From Macrotrachela quadricornifera (lineage: Eukaryota > Rotifera > Eurotatoria > Philodinida > Philodinidae), in NCBI GenBank assembly GCA_022393335.1, contig JAJEKB010019347.1, positions 31,459 through 95,458 on the forward strand: a DNA stretch of 64,000 bases, written 5' to 3'. This document shows positions 40,677-54,257 of this stretch, one piece after another (the stretch's first letter is position 1; every line of letters begins with the position of its first letter). The position numbers and the translations under genes were made by a program. The notes beneath the pieces were generated by a model that had not been told where the DNA came from, did no database searches, and saw only the letters and a program-made list of their open reading frames with translations.

Positions 40677-42354
40677 TCAATATAATGCCTGAGGGTATAT
40701 ACCTGCTTGACACATAGGCACATTGCGTGCATCATTTAAACACCGGAAACCTGGTGGACAATGAACATCCTCCTAATTAAAAAAATTAAATTGATAGAAA
40801 AGAAAAAGAAACAGAAGAAAAAAAAATTTTTTTTTTCTTAATTAAATATACTTGACATGATGATGCGTGTTCAATTGGTTTAGATTTTGATATTGCACAT
40901 TGACATAATGGACATCCATTTTCTGTTTGTATAAAACCAACACCAGGTGGACATTGAATATTACAAGAGAATGGTGGACAATGATCATTACATTCACATA
41001 CATCACAACCAAATAAATCTTTTAAATAACCAGATGGACAATTTTTAATACATTGTTCCATTGATGGACATGATTGACATTCACATTTAAGACAACCATT
41101 TGAATCAGTTCGATAACCAAGACGACAATTAAGTGAACATTGAAATGATATTGGACATATAGGAACTGTTGCTAAAAAAAAAAGGAAACAATTATTCATT
41201 TAAATATATCTTAACAGTTTGTATAATGATAAAAACTATGCAAATAAAAAATTCTACTACGACATTTTCTGATAATCTTTATTTACGAGTGAAATTCCCT
41301 TGAGTATAGTTATGTTTAATGAGAACCTCAAAATATAAATATCAATTAGTTTAAATTATATGAAACATAAATAAATCATTAAATATTCATTTGACAAATA
41401 CTAATAAATTACAATACTCTAATTTAAAAGCATTTAACCTTGATATAATAAATCATTTTACAATTTTTAAAAAATATATTTTTTATTAATTTAACTATCT
41501 TTCTATATTAAAACTCTTTTATAATTCAATAATATTCAAAAAAATGACATAGATATTATTTATTTTGACTTGTCTCATATATCTACATATAGAAAAAAAC
41601 TAATCATTTCCCGAATTATTAAATTAATTGAATTAGATAATTTAATTTATATATACAAATGAATTTCTTTTCATCATTTTATAAAAAAAATAATAATAAA
41701 AATTTTGCTTACATTTAATAGGTATATTACAAACACGTTTTCCACATGCTGCTTCGCAACATTTTAAATCTCCTGGACAATCACTATCAAATCGACAATC
41801 AGGTTGAAGATTTTTCTCTGTATCACATGTACCAACAGCTTCAACTACTTTTGGACAAGTACCTAATTTACGAATTAATTGTGTTCGATCATTAATTGTA
41901 TCATATGGTTCAACATAATCATCAAGATAATTATTTTCATCACCAAATTCATTTTTATCAGATATATCATCTTCATCATATTCATAATATTCATCATAAG
42001 ACGATTCATCATTTGTTGAATTTGATATTAAATCATATTTATCATCAAATGGTATTTGTCGTTGTTGTTGTTGTTGTTGTTGTGAAAGTGTTAAATTTTT
42101 TTTTAATGCACAATAAACACATTTTAATGAATCATCTTTACAATTTAATTTAATACGACAAATCTCTGTTGATGAATTACATTTAAGAGCCTATTTATAA
42201 TAAATAAAAAAATTTTTTTTTTCTATTAACTTGTTTTTTTGTTTTTTACCTGACATTGTTTATCAAATTTAATATTCGATTGATCAACATAAGCATTGAT
42301 CAATATAATCATAAAAAGTATTCCAAGCGAAGTTTTAACAGCAAAATTCATCAT
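40677..42354 (-). CDS. Secreted WAP plus antistasin-repeat protein
   Basis: Minus-strand exons: 42354-42250, 42190-41713, 41171-40852 and 40772-40677. A signal peptide (SLGILFMIILINAYV) leads into a Cys-containing N-terminal part, a Gln run and a very acidic linker (YDEYYEYDEDD). A WAP four-disulfide domain follows (CPKVVEAVGTCDTEKNL to CCEAACGKRVCNIP). Then come three antistasin-type repeats (CPISFQCSLNCRLGYRTDSN; CPSMEQCIKNCPSGYLKDLF; CPPFSCNIQCPPGVGF) and a last exon with EDVHCPPGFRC. WAP and antistasin modules both act as serine protease inhibitors in known proteins, so an extracellular inhibitor is a fair inference. I end the gene at the TGA at 40677. However, the last exon also has a donor (GTATAT after 40703) in phase 1, which would fit the second exon of the downstream membrane protein. 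Confidence 0.78.
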
Positions 42355-45300
42355 ATCCAATTTCTTTTAACTAAAACTAAAATTATAAATCCATATAATA
42401 CATATATGACCCTCACCATGCATCACTGTTCATCTTAATATTCGATCAAAAGAGAGGGAGAGAAAAAATCTGCACGTCTTTTTTTCTTTTTCTCTTTCGA
42501 TTGTCAAGTGACCTGTCAATATGATATATCCTATCGCTGAATTTACGTAAATCAAAAGAATGATAAAGATATATTAAACGTAAAGAAACCTCCAAAAAAA
42601 AAAAAAGCGAAATTGTCATATTTTATATGGTTCAGTAAACATTTTCCCTTGTTAATAATGACCACTATATGACTTACATGAAGCGTAACCACACTATGAA
42701 AATTGCGAATTTTCAGGTAGTATTGAGAAAAGATACATTATGATGATTAAAACATAGTTTTTTTTTGTGCTGAGAAAAAAATAACCTTAATGGATAGACG
42801 TCTCAAAACTGTAACTAATTCGTAAAAGTATTGACATTATTTATTTCTGTTGTATAAGAAAGAAAAATAAACACATATACGATAAGTACCACTTCATACT
42901 TTTATATAAGATATACGTTTATAAATTTACCTATGATGAAAAGTATTTTGATTGTTATAAAAATAAAGAAGAATAAACATATATATCTGATTGTTAGAAA
43001 TGATTCTTATAATCTTTTCTTTTTTTTCTAAATTGAAATACAATAATGTGATGATAATCTATACTACTTTTAGAATATTACTATTTGTATCATATCACTC
43101 TAATACTATGGATATATATCAATATCATAAACTATACTATAACATGACAAGGTCAACTTAATGCAGAAGACATTCGTCCGTCAAAAGATGTAATTTTTGC
43201 GACCTTTCTTTAAGCACAGAAAGAGAAAAAAAAATGACGATAAATGATCATATGGGAACTTCGATATATGTTATCTTAATCTCTTTCTTTTTCTTTTTTT
43301 ATCAATTTGACTCTCAAAATATAAATGAAATCAATTGATAGTTATTAGTTTAGTTAGTAAGATTACATCACCTTACCATCTGTTGATCAAGTACTTTTCT
43401 CTCTCTCGCTCTTTCAATCTGAAAATGCACTAGGATAAAATTGTACCCTTGAGGAAATTAAGCAGGAAATAGACATTAAATCATAGATTTCTTTCTCTTA
43501 TTTTATAATGATACTAAAGTATTTAGCTTCTCTTTTGTTAATCGAGATATGCCAATAAATTTATGATCAGATGTGTCTATATGATAAACTTTAAATTTGT
43601 CACTATATCTTACATCACACCTACATACTTTCACTTAATTTGAATCAATTCAAAAGCGTATGTTACGAGTATATGAATGTGTATGCATATATATATATAT
43701 ATATATATAATATTAAAAGAGAGACAAAACTCACCTTTCTTTTTCTTCTTCGTTTTCTACATTGTATATTGAAAAAAAGACTGTACACATACAGTGCCTG
43801 TCACATCAAGATTGAATCGATTTGAGGACGATAAAGTTATGCCGACAAATTCATGTACTATGTACATACGTAGTGCGAAAGAATAATAGTAGAATACTCG
43901 ATTGATTTCTCTGCTCTATATATTTACTATTCAATAACATATAGAATAAAGAACAGGAAAGAGAACTGAAGGAAATGTTAGAATGGCAAGGAGAATAACA
44001 TATATAGGAAATATATACACATCATTCAAAATATATTCTATTCAATCATTAGTTGTATTATTACTATATTTTAAAATCCTTGACATAACTACCGTATAAA
44101 ATGTGTATATAATGAATAGAATTTAAAGATATATTGATGTATATGTAGAAAAAAAAAGAATACATAATATTTAAGAAACATAAAATTAAATATCATAATT
44201 ATTATAAAATATCTATTGTCATTTATATAATCAATAGATGAATGGTTGTTCTTATGTTATGCCTGATAGATTCTCATTATCGATTTGTTGTTGTTGTTCA
44301 ATTGCTATCGGATATATAAAACATATAACCACTAGCATAAACATTTATTTTTAGACATAATAGATCTAATAACTAGCAGCCTTGCGTAAGAGAAAAGGAT
44401 ATGTATAATAGAATCCTTGTGTGTTATTCATATGTCTGATAATTTAAAAATATGATCGAGAAATAGAATAAAATTTGAAATATAAAAAAAAATATTTTTT
44501 TTCTCATTAACATATATTCAAAAAGTCTTCGTTTAAAGTGTTAAAACAATAATATTCTCACATATCAATCATTTCGAAAAAAAATAATCTAAGAATACTT
44601 AATAATAATCATTCTAAGTGGGAAAACCCATAAGACAAAAGAAAACCTTATATTTTCATTGTAATGAATAAATTTCATCTTTTATTCTACATATGTATAT
44701 ACATTCAAATGAATAATTCTTCTATACTACTTCTTTTACGCAAATATAAGAGAACAGGTTTTTTTCTCCTATAGAAATATATTGTTGTTCATCAAAATAC
44801 GTCAATAATAAACTTACTTGATGAGTAGATAGTTTAGAATTTGAGTATATTATATATGCGACTCATCTTTTTACTATGAGAGAAAAAAAAAAGAATGAAT
44901 GAATGAATGAACATCGGACATAGATATTAAATTAGAATGGTTGAGCGAGTAACATATAGAAGAAAAAATGTGCGCATTTATGTCAACTTGTCATGTTCAT
45001 GAAAAAAAAGGAATAAATGTTAAAAAAATTAGAATCAATTTTTCTTTTTTTGTTTTTGTTGTTATTGACGTCTACAAATAATTATCGCCTTTGAGTGTTC
45101 TTTTCTTTTTTATTAGAGCTTATGGAAATTCATAATTCTTCATTTACTAATAAAGAAACAACGTATAGACATAATATTCTTTTTAATAAAAAAAAAGCCG
45201 GCAAGAAAAAAATATAAAAGATCTTAATATAAGACTTTTTTTTTAATATGAAACTCTATTTTATCGATTATCTACAATGAAATGATGTCTTACACTTACA

Positions 45301-48300
45301 TATTTAGCTCTTTTGAGTTTTTTTTTTGCAAATTATGCAAGCTATTTGTTAGGTCATGAATTCTATTTCTAATTATATTTTTTTGTTATCATGTATCTAA
45401 GAATATCATGCTTTCTGTCAACACAACAGATGTCATAAACTAATCAGCTGTCAATTCCAAACTTGTAAATATTTTGACGAAAAAAAAAAAGATTTTAATC
45501 TCAATTTCGATTAGTTTTTATAACTTGAATCTTATTACAAAACTCTAAAGTTACTAAAAAGTGTGTATTGTATTCTAGAATTATTTTATCCATTGCTCAA
45601 GACAAAAAAAGGTCTAAACTAAAAATAATTCTGTCAATATCGATTTATGTCATTTTTACCATACTTTCTCTTTGATATATTCTTTTCATTTATACATTTA
45701 AATCTATTACTTTTTAACATTATGAAATATTTTAATGTATAATTTAGGTATTAATATGTGACATAAACAATTCATTCGACCTAGAAAAAGTAAAAATGTC
45801 CTTGTGATATATTAATTCTACTCGAAGACACTATAGAATACTGTTATTTTTAAAATTATGAAGTAAAATGCATTTATGTCTATTATAAGTATAGAAGATG
45901 AAAGTAGTGGCTTTTCAATTTATGCTCTTAAAAATATAAAATGTCTTTGTTTCATCGTTGACAGAATTTTTTCATAAAATGATTAATTAAATTGTGAAGA
46001 TAAAAATTTGGTTAGTAACTCTCAAATCGGCAGCTTTTGTCAACGATATATACATGTTGATTCTATTAATAAAAATATGAAATGAATCATATATGACTAC
46101 TAATATTACCTTAACAAATATTATATTTTTATAAGTAATCATAAACTTCTTCTACTTGATAATGGATAAGTGCAGCTATTTTCAATCTATTAATAATAAC
46201 TTGACTTATTAAAATATGTAAAAAGTCTTTTATAAATGAACATAATATAATTTTTTTTATTTAATTATTAAAGCTACATACGGAACATAAGTATAAATCG
46301 AAGCTACGTAATAAATAAAAACTAAAAAAAGAATGTATATTTCAACTCACTAATGTCCATTCAGAAAAAAAATGCGACACGAAATTATTGAAAAAATATC
46401 CATCCGCCTTCTCTTTCTGTATGAGCATTAGTTCTAATAATTATTTGTTGTTTAAAATATCTGAAAATTATATATCGACATAAATTTTTCTTTTCTATGC
46501 TTGATTATGATAATGATAAAGGCACATCAAATCTATAAAGAAATCGAGTTATCTGAGGAAAATCTATTCTGAATAGAGTAAATAAATTATACTATATTGA
46601 TAAAATAATCAAATAGAATACTATTTAATCTGATTTTGATCGATATATTATTTTTACTTATTCAACTTATGAAATATATTATTAAATATTATAATTCTAC
46701 AAAAAAAGGGAAAACTATATGAAGAATTTCTCGAGTCTGATGAAATACCTCGAAAAAATCGGCCAATACTGTTGTAATTACAATACAAGGAAAATGAGAT
46801 AATTATTGACAAATACTCTTAACTAAAATCTATTTGCATAAAACTAGTTTTGAATATCTCATTTGAGACTTAAACATGTTTATGAACATCAAAATTATTA
46901 CAATAACTAAACAAAAGAATTCTCTTGAGACAATAAAATCGTTCAGTCAAATTGCTTATTCAGAAAAATGATTAATGAAACGCATTGTGTATGTAAATAG
47001 GTAGAATAATAAATCACAAGATATTTTTTATTTTCTACTTCGCTGTGATGTTTTGCTTTTATTGATGCATTAACCATGGCACTAATCGAACACAGTTGAT
47101 GTTAAACCTATTATGGAAATAGTTTATATATTAGAAATTGGATGTTTTAAATGATTTGTCATAATTTTGTGTACATTTTATTTGTATTTAGTTGAAAACG
47201 TATCTTTCAAGAATTATTTTTTGAAAAATGGATTGTTATAGGAATGATATATGCTTAAACGTCAATAAAGAAAATAAATCTTTTGTTTCTAAATATCATA
47301 TTAGAGTCATTAGTATTTTAGAAGAAAGTTTTCACTTTTCATCCTTAGGAAGTTACTAACGAATGGTCATGAATTGCTTTTTTTTTGGATGACTATTCGT
47401 TCTATGAAAGCATTTATTTTGAACGCATGGCTAATAACGAATTTATTTCGAAGAATAAAATAGTTTTAGAAAAAAAAAACTTAGTGTTCTTGATTGCTAA
47501 TGGGTTAAAACTAAAACAACACTGAGTAAAGAAGTAATCGAAATAAGTTGATAATATTTAAAGGCAAATAATGTTTCAATCTATAATACGCTTTAATGAT
47601 TTGAAATAATCAGTGAACAACTTCCAGCGACCTCTTCACTTTTCAAAATACGGTTTTTATATTAAACCAATAAGCAGATCGATTGCAATGTTTACTTTTT
47701 TTTTTAAAATTAATTCAATAACAATTCGTTTGCCATTGTATTTGTTATTATGTGTCTTCAATTTGATTTTGACAAATAAAATAAAATAAAAATATATTTT
47801 CTTCTAATATAGATTTTGTTTGAATTTAGCTGTTTCAAACTGAATAATGACGGATTCGAAATATTTTTCAACACAAAGAAAAGGTAAATCAGATTGTATC
47901 ATTAAATTTAAAAACGACATAATTATAAGTAATATTGGAGACGAATATATTTATGTCAGTTTTATCTATATGTATCTATGAAAGATAAAGAACGAACGAA
48001 AAAGAAAAAAAAGAAAGATACTAGACAGGTAACATATATGCAAATATCAATGACCATACTTTTCTTTTTTTACATTCATTTTGGTCAAAGAAATAGAAAA
48101 AAATTAAATATCACATGGTTTTTTTTTCTTTCTTTCTTTTTGGTTATAATAAGGTGAAGAAGAAATATTAGAACGATTGTTTTTTTTTCGTTTTTTGGAT
48201 ACAAAAGGTGACGACAATAACGACGAGTCTTTCTCCCCAGTCTAATAAAAAGATTCATTATTTTCATTTCACGTTTGCTCTTTTATAAACGTTTTCATAC

Positions 48301-48342
48301 TTTGTTTGATCTTTCTTCATACGAAATAATTGTACCCTTAAT
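42355..48342. other. 6-kb region without a recognised gene
   Basis: The longest gene-free stretch of the window, strongly AT-rich throughout. I see only simple sequence: a TA run at about 43686-43709, GAAT repeats near 44894-44910, and many poly-A and poly-T runs. No open frame has believable composition, and I found no tRNA or rRNA. It lies between two divergently transcribed genes, so it may hold long regulatory DNA, decayed mobile elements or an unrecognised non-coding RNA. Confidence 0.45.
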
Positions 48343-51300
48343 ATGGCTGACGGAGAAGGAAAAAGAGGTATTTTTTCAACTAATTTCACAAAGTTTTAAT
48401 AAACTAATTTTTCTTTTTTAAATATTTTAGGTGAAATTTATGAACTTAAAGCTGAATTAAATAGTGATAAACGTGAACGTAGAAAAGAAGCAGTAAAAAA
48501 AGTAATAATTAATTTTTTTTCATTTTTTTTTTGTTTAAAAATAAAATTGTTTTTATTATTAAGGTTATTGCAAGTATGACAGTTGGAAAAGATGTTAGTC
48601 AATTATTTCCTGATGTTGTTAATTGTATGCAAACGGATAATCTTGAATTAAAAAAACTTGTTTATCTTTATTTAATGAATTATGCTAAAACACAACCTGA
48701 AATGGCTATTCTAGCTGTGAATACATTTGCAAAAGTAAATGAAAAAATAAATCGAAAATAATAAAAATACGTAACAATGACTTTTGTTTTTTTTTCTTTA
48801 GGATTGTAACGATCCAAATCCATTAATTCGTGCATTAGCTGTACGTACAATGGGTTCTATACGTGTTGATAAAATAACAGAACATTTATGTGAACCATTA
48901 CGTAAATGTTTAAAAGATGAAGATCCATATGTTAGAAAAACAGCTGCTGTTTGTGTAGCTAAATTATATGATATTAATCAACAACTTGTTGATGATCAAG
49001 GTTTTCTTGATATGTTAAGAGATTTATTATCTGATTCGAATCCAATGGTAAATTTTTAAAGAAAAAAAATATATAAATAAAAATGAAATTTTTTTTTTCT
49101 ATTCTTTAGGTTGTAGCAAATGCTGTTGCAGCATTAAGTGAAATATCTGATCAATCACCACAAACAAAAATATTTGACTTAAATGGACCAACAGTTAATA
49201 AACTATTAACAGCACTTAATGAATGTACTGAATGGGGACAAGTATTTATACTTGATGCAATTGCTAATTATTTACCAAAAGTATGAATTTAAAAAAAAAA
49301 AATTTTTTTGTTTAATTAAAATTTAATATAGGATGATAAAGAAGCACAAAGTGTTTGTGAACGTATAACACCACGTCTTGCTCATGCAAATTCAGCTGTT
49401 GTTCTTTCATCTGTTAAAGTAATTTTTAATTAATACAATTAAAAATATATTATAAACATATATATAGGTTTTAATGAAATTTCTTGAATTACTTGATCAA
49501 CATAGTGAATTCGTTCAAAATTTATATCGTAAATTAGCACCACCATTGGTAACACTTTTATCAAGTGAACCAGAAATTCAATATGTAGCTTTACGAAATA
49601 TTAATTTAATTGTTCAAAAACGGTAAATAAAATATTTTTTTCCCATCATCTTAGAATCTGACTAAGATTAGAATTTCAAAAAATAATTGCCAGTAATGAA
49701 TAGATTTCAGCCATCTGTTTATCAGAAAAATACAACATATTATTTATATTTATTTAATTAAAAATTTAGATCGGATATTCTTAAAAATGAGATGAAAGTA
49801 TTTTTTGTTAAATATAATGATCCAATATATGTTAAACTTGAAAAACTTGATATTATGATACGTTTAACCAATGCAACCAATATTACTCAAGTATTAGCAG
49901 AATTAAAAGAGTAAATTTAATAAAAGAAGAAAAAACTATATACCTTCGAAAATAATCAAATGTTATTTAGATATGCTACTGAAGTTGATGTTGATTTTGT
50001 TCGTAAAGCTGTTCGTGCTATTGGTCGATGTGCTATTAAAGTTGAACAAGCAGCTGAAAAATGTGTTAGTACATTAATTGATCTTATACAAACAAAAGTT
50101 AATTATGTTGTACAAGAAGCTATTGTTGTTATTAAAGTAAAATTATTTTTTTATTTTTTTATAAAATATATAAAAAAATATTTTTAAGGATATCTTTCGA
50201 AAATATCCAAATAAATATGAAAGTATAATTGCAACATTATGTGAAAATCTAGATTCACTTGATGAACCTGAAGCTCGGTAAAAAAAAACAATTAAAAAAA
50301 GAAAAGAATTTTTTTGTATTTGAAAATATTTTTTTATTTAGTGCTTCAATGATTTGGATTGTTGGAGAATATGCTGAACGTATTGATAATGCTGATGAAT
50401 TACTTGAAGGTTTTCTTGATGGTTTTAAAGATGAAAATAGTCAAGTACAATTACAATTATTAACTGCTATTGTTAAATTATTTTTAAAAAAACCAACTGA
50501 TACTCCACAAGAATTAGTTACACGTGTATTAACACTTGTTACACAAGTATATTATTTAATTAAATATATTCATTAAATTATAAAAAATAATTTTATTTTA
50601 TTTTTTAAGGAAAGTGATAATCCTGATTTACGTGATCGTGGATATATTTATTGGCGTCTTTTATCAACAGATCCAAAAGCAGCTAAAGAAGTTGTTTTAG
50701 CTGAAAAACCTCTTATTTCAGAAGAAACTGATTTATTAGAACCAACTCTTCTAGATGAACTTATTTGTTATATTGGAACAGTTGCTTCAGTTTATCATAA
50801 ACCACCAAATGCATTTGTTGAAGGACGATTTTCAATGAAAAAACAATTACCATTTCGTTCAGAAAATTATACTGATAATCAAAATACTAGTCATAGTATC
50901 ATATCACCTAATCAACAACAACAACAACAACAACAAGTTGTTATTAGTAATAATGTTGGTTCATTAATTGATGATTTTGATATATTGGGTTCAATGCCAA
51001 ATGCACCATCAACAACAATTGATAGTTATGAACAAACACAACAACGAGCACCATCAGCTGCACCTAATTTACTTGATGATGAACTTTCATCAATACTTGG
51101 ACTTGATTCAAATATTGGTGGTAATCAAACACCAATTATGAATACAAATACATCAATACCAGTGAATCGTGCAACCACTAGCAGTGGAAATTTACTTGAT
51201 GATTTATTCGGTGATTTAAATATGGGTGCTGGTAGTTCTGGTATTTCATTTTCTGCAAATCATGCATTTTCTTTGCCAAAAGAAGTAAGATATAATTAAT

Positions 51301-52511
51301 CTTTTAACTTCCATAATAGTTCTAACAGAGTTAAAGATAGTAGAATTACTACATAGATAGAGCACTGGTTTCTAAACTATACAAATAGTGTGAGCAAAAT
51401 GACTAAACATCTTGTCTTTTGTACAGATCAGAACGTTTATCTCGGCGACTGTAGAATAGTGAAGAAAATTTATTTCTTTTTTGTATGATTCACACGAGAA
51501 AAGAAAAGCTGATTACATGAAAACTATTTTAAAATAACATATGCATTTTTAGTTTAATTTTTTAAGTTTTTATAATTGATCTACAAATGTTTACTGAGAT
51601 GGACATTCGAATATGTAGAATAGTCACCAAAATATAAAAATAAATACTTATTTTTGAAAAACTTCACGTATAAAATCAGTTTTCTTTCCTCATTATTTCT
51701 ATTTAATAAAAAACAAATGGATTGAAAATATTTGTTGTTTTCCATCTATCTACATATGCTATTTTATTTAAGATTTGGTTAAGTGCACAAAAAGGTAAGG
51801 GTCTTGAAGTAACCGGTACATTTGTTCGTCGTAATAATCAAATATGTATGGAAATGGATTTTACAAATAAAGCTTTGCAATCAATGAATGATTTTGCATT
51901 ACAAATAAATCGTAATAGTTTTGGTTTAACACCAGCTCAACCATTAAATATAGCCAGTCCATTATTTCCAAATCAAACTATACCAGCACAATTAATATTA
52001 AATACAAATGGACCAATTATGAAATTGGATCCATTAACAAATCTTCAAGTTGCTATTAAAAATAATGTTGATGTTTTTTATTTTAATTGTGCTGTACCTA
52101 TACATATTTATTTTGTTCATGATGGTGAAATGGATAAAAAGACATTTTTACAAACATGGCAAGATATACCAGAAAGTAATGAAATAAAACATCAATTACA
52201 AAACATACATGATTTATCAGTTGATGATTTACAAAATAAATTACGTTTAAATAATATACATACAGTAACACGAACAACAATTGAACAAAATGAAATGCTT
52301 TATCAAACAATTAAATTATCAAATGGAATATTTATATTAGTGGAATTAAAAATAACACCTGGATATCGAACTATAGCGGTAAAATTTTTTAGTTTATTTT
52401 AAATAAAAACAAAAATTATTTATTTATTTTTAGTTTTCACTTAAAACAAAAGTCCCTGATGTTGCGAATTTAATTGCTCATACATACGAACTTATTCTCA
52501 GTAGTAACTAA
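48343..52511 (+). CDS. AP1B1/AP2B1: AP-1/AP-2 complex subunit beta (beta-adaptin)
   Basis: Large subunit of the clathrin adaptor complexes. Fourteen exons: 48343-48367, 48431-48501, 48564-48734, 48802-49047, 49110-49280, 49332-49418, 49468-49622, 49770-49910, 49971-50136, 50189-50277, 50342-50546, 50610-51284, 51773-52378 and 52434-52511. They give 961 residues, the usual length. The HEAT-repeat trunk is strongly conserved: [58 protein letters not shown] and [19 protein letters not shown] Gln-rich linker (eight Gln near 50915) and a hinge with [12 protein letters not shown] and [10 protein letters not shown] follow. Then come the ear domain ([18 protein letters not shown]) and platform (FFNC-like [18 protein letters not shown]). 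Many invertebrates have one beta shared by AP-1 and AP-2. It heads a tight four-gene run. Confidence 0.96.
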
Positions 52512-52637
52512 ATATAAAGTGTTCTTTTTTTTTTATTGATCTTTTTTTTTAACTTGATTAATAAATATATACATACCGTTCAAAATATATTAATTTATCT
52601 TCTTTTTGTAGATTTAAGATTTTATTTTTGTGATTAT

Positions 52638-54210
52638 ATGCAGGTGTGTGTGTGTGCATGTGTGAATTTCTTGTTTTTATATTTATCTATTTAAAAATTA
52701 GCTTGAACGAAAATTTTCAGCTGATCAAGGAGCTATACGTTGTGTACGATATAATATCGATGGAAATTATTGTTTAACATCGGGTAGTGATCGAACAATT
52801 AAATTATGGAAACCTGATAATAGTTTAGCTATTAAAACATATACAGGACATAGTCAAGAAGTTCTTGATGTACATAGTTCATTTGATAATAGTCGATTAT
52901 GTTCTGGTATTGTTTTTATAATTTTATTGGAATTTTAAATTTATTTTTATATATTTTTTGTATTTTGATCGTTTTAGGTGGCAGTGACAAACGGGTTTTG
53001 TACATAGATGTAATGAGTGGAAAAATTATGAAAAAATATCAAGCACATGCTGGTATAAATGTTTTCTACTTAAACTTCAAATTTAAAAATATTTATTCAA
53101 TTAAATGAATTCTTCTCTGAAATTTTGACTTAAATAATTTGAATAAAAATAATTAAGAAAATTATAGTAAATATTTAGGATAAAGAATAAAACAGCTCCT
53201 AATCAGGAAAAATGTTAAATTGATTCTAAAAGACACTTCCCGATTAGATAAGAGATTAGCATTGATAAAATATAAAGAATCAAGAATAGTAACTCAAATA
53301 TTTATTATCCGATAGGTTATAGGTTCGATCCAAATAATTTATCTACTTCTGTGATCTATCTATAATAATTAGAATATTTCTTCGTCGAACATCGGTACTA
53401 TAGACTTACACAATTTTTGTATTTTTATTTGATATATGTTCTTAACTAATTATCATCTATGCAAAATTATTTTTTCTATTTTTTGATTAAATATATAACA
53501 TAATGTCATTTGTAGGTCGTGTACAAGCTGTACGTTTTAATGAAGAAGCAACAATAATATTTTCTGCATCAATTGATGGTACTGTAAAAATTTGGGATAT
53601 TAAATCTCGTGAATATGATCCAATTCAAGTATTAGATGATGCTAAAGATAGTGTTACAAGTATATCATTAGGTAATCATGAATTATTAACAACTTCACTT
53701 GATCAACGTGTTCGTATATATGATATACGTTATGGTAAATTATATGAAGATTATATTGGACATAATTTAACATATATAAATCTTTCACATGATCAACAAT
53801 GTTTTCTTGTTGGAACATTATCAAGTAAATTAATGTTATTTGATAAAATAAATGGAAAATTATTACAAACATTTCTTGATTATACAAATAATACATATAT
53901 GATTGAAAATGCTTTATCAAATGATGATCAATTTATATATAGTGGTTCTGAAGATGGTCGTTTAATATGTTGGAATTTATTAACAGCTGAACAAGTATGT
54001 GCTGTTGAACATGAATTAGATAGTAAAAAATCTGTGAATACATTAACACATCATCCAAAAGAAGAAAAAATTCTTACTGCACAAGAAGGAAATATTTATG
54101 TATGGATAAAAAATGATAAAATTGAAGAAAAACAAGAAATAAAAAAAAATTTTAATATTAATGACAAAATATTTACTACATCAAAATTTGTTAGTGGAGG
54201 TTATGAATAA
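52638..54210 (+). CDS. WDR83: WDR83 / MORG1 (WD40 scaffold)
   Basis: Seven-blade WD40 protein, a MAPK scaffold and spliceosome-associated factor. Exons 52702-52906, 52978-53052 and 53516-54210 are clear. I add a 6-base first exon (ATGCAG, 52638-52643), which is in phase, has a GTGTGT donor and gives Met-Gln before LERKFSADQGAIRCVRYN (human QGAVRAVRFN). Total 326 residues (human 315). Blade motifs: DGNYCLTSGSDRTIKLWKPD, GHSQEVLDVHSSFDNSRLCS (human GHGYEVLDAAGSFDNSSLCS), RVQAVRFNEEATIIFSASID, SVNTLTHHPKEEKILTA. It begins 126 bases after the beta-adaptin stop and ends only 47 bases before the next start. If the tiny exon is wrong, the true first exon is elsewhere or the start is made by trans-splicing. 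Confidence 0.88.
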
Positions 54211-54231
54211 ATCTATCTGTCTTTTTTTTCT

Positions 54232-54241
54232 TTTATTTCAG
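54232..54241 (+). other. Putative spliced-leader acceptor between WDR83 and UCK
   Basis: TTTTATTTCAG lies wholly inside the 47-base gap between the WDR83 stop and the UCK start (16 bases before the ATG). The gap has no room for a promoter, so a downstream operon acceptor is the simplest reading. Confidence 0.5.
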
Positions 54242-54257
54242 ATATTATTTCGAGAAG

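Noticed and set aside
41896..42153. His- and Val-rich plus-strand frame
   Set aside because: Antisense of the Gln run and acidic linker of the WAP-antistasin gene.
53320..53345. GGTTCGATCC, resembling a tRNA T-arm
   Set aside because: Flanking bases do not form a T stem or acceptor stem, and it lies in a WDR83 intron.
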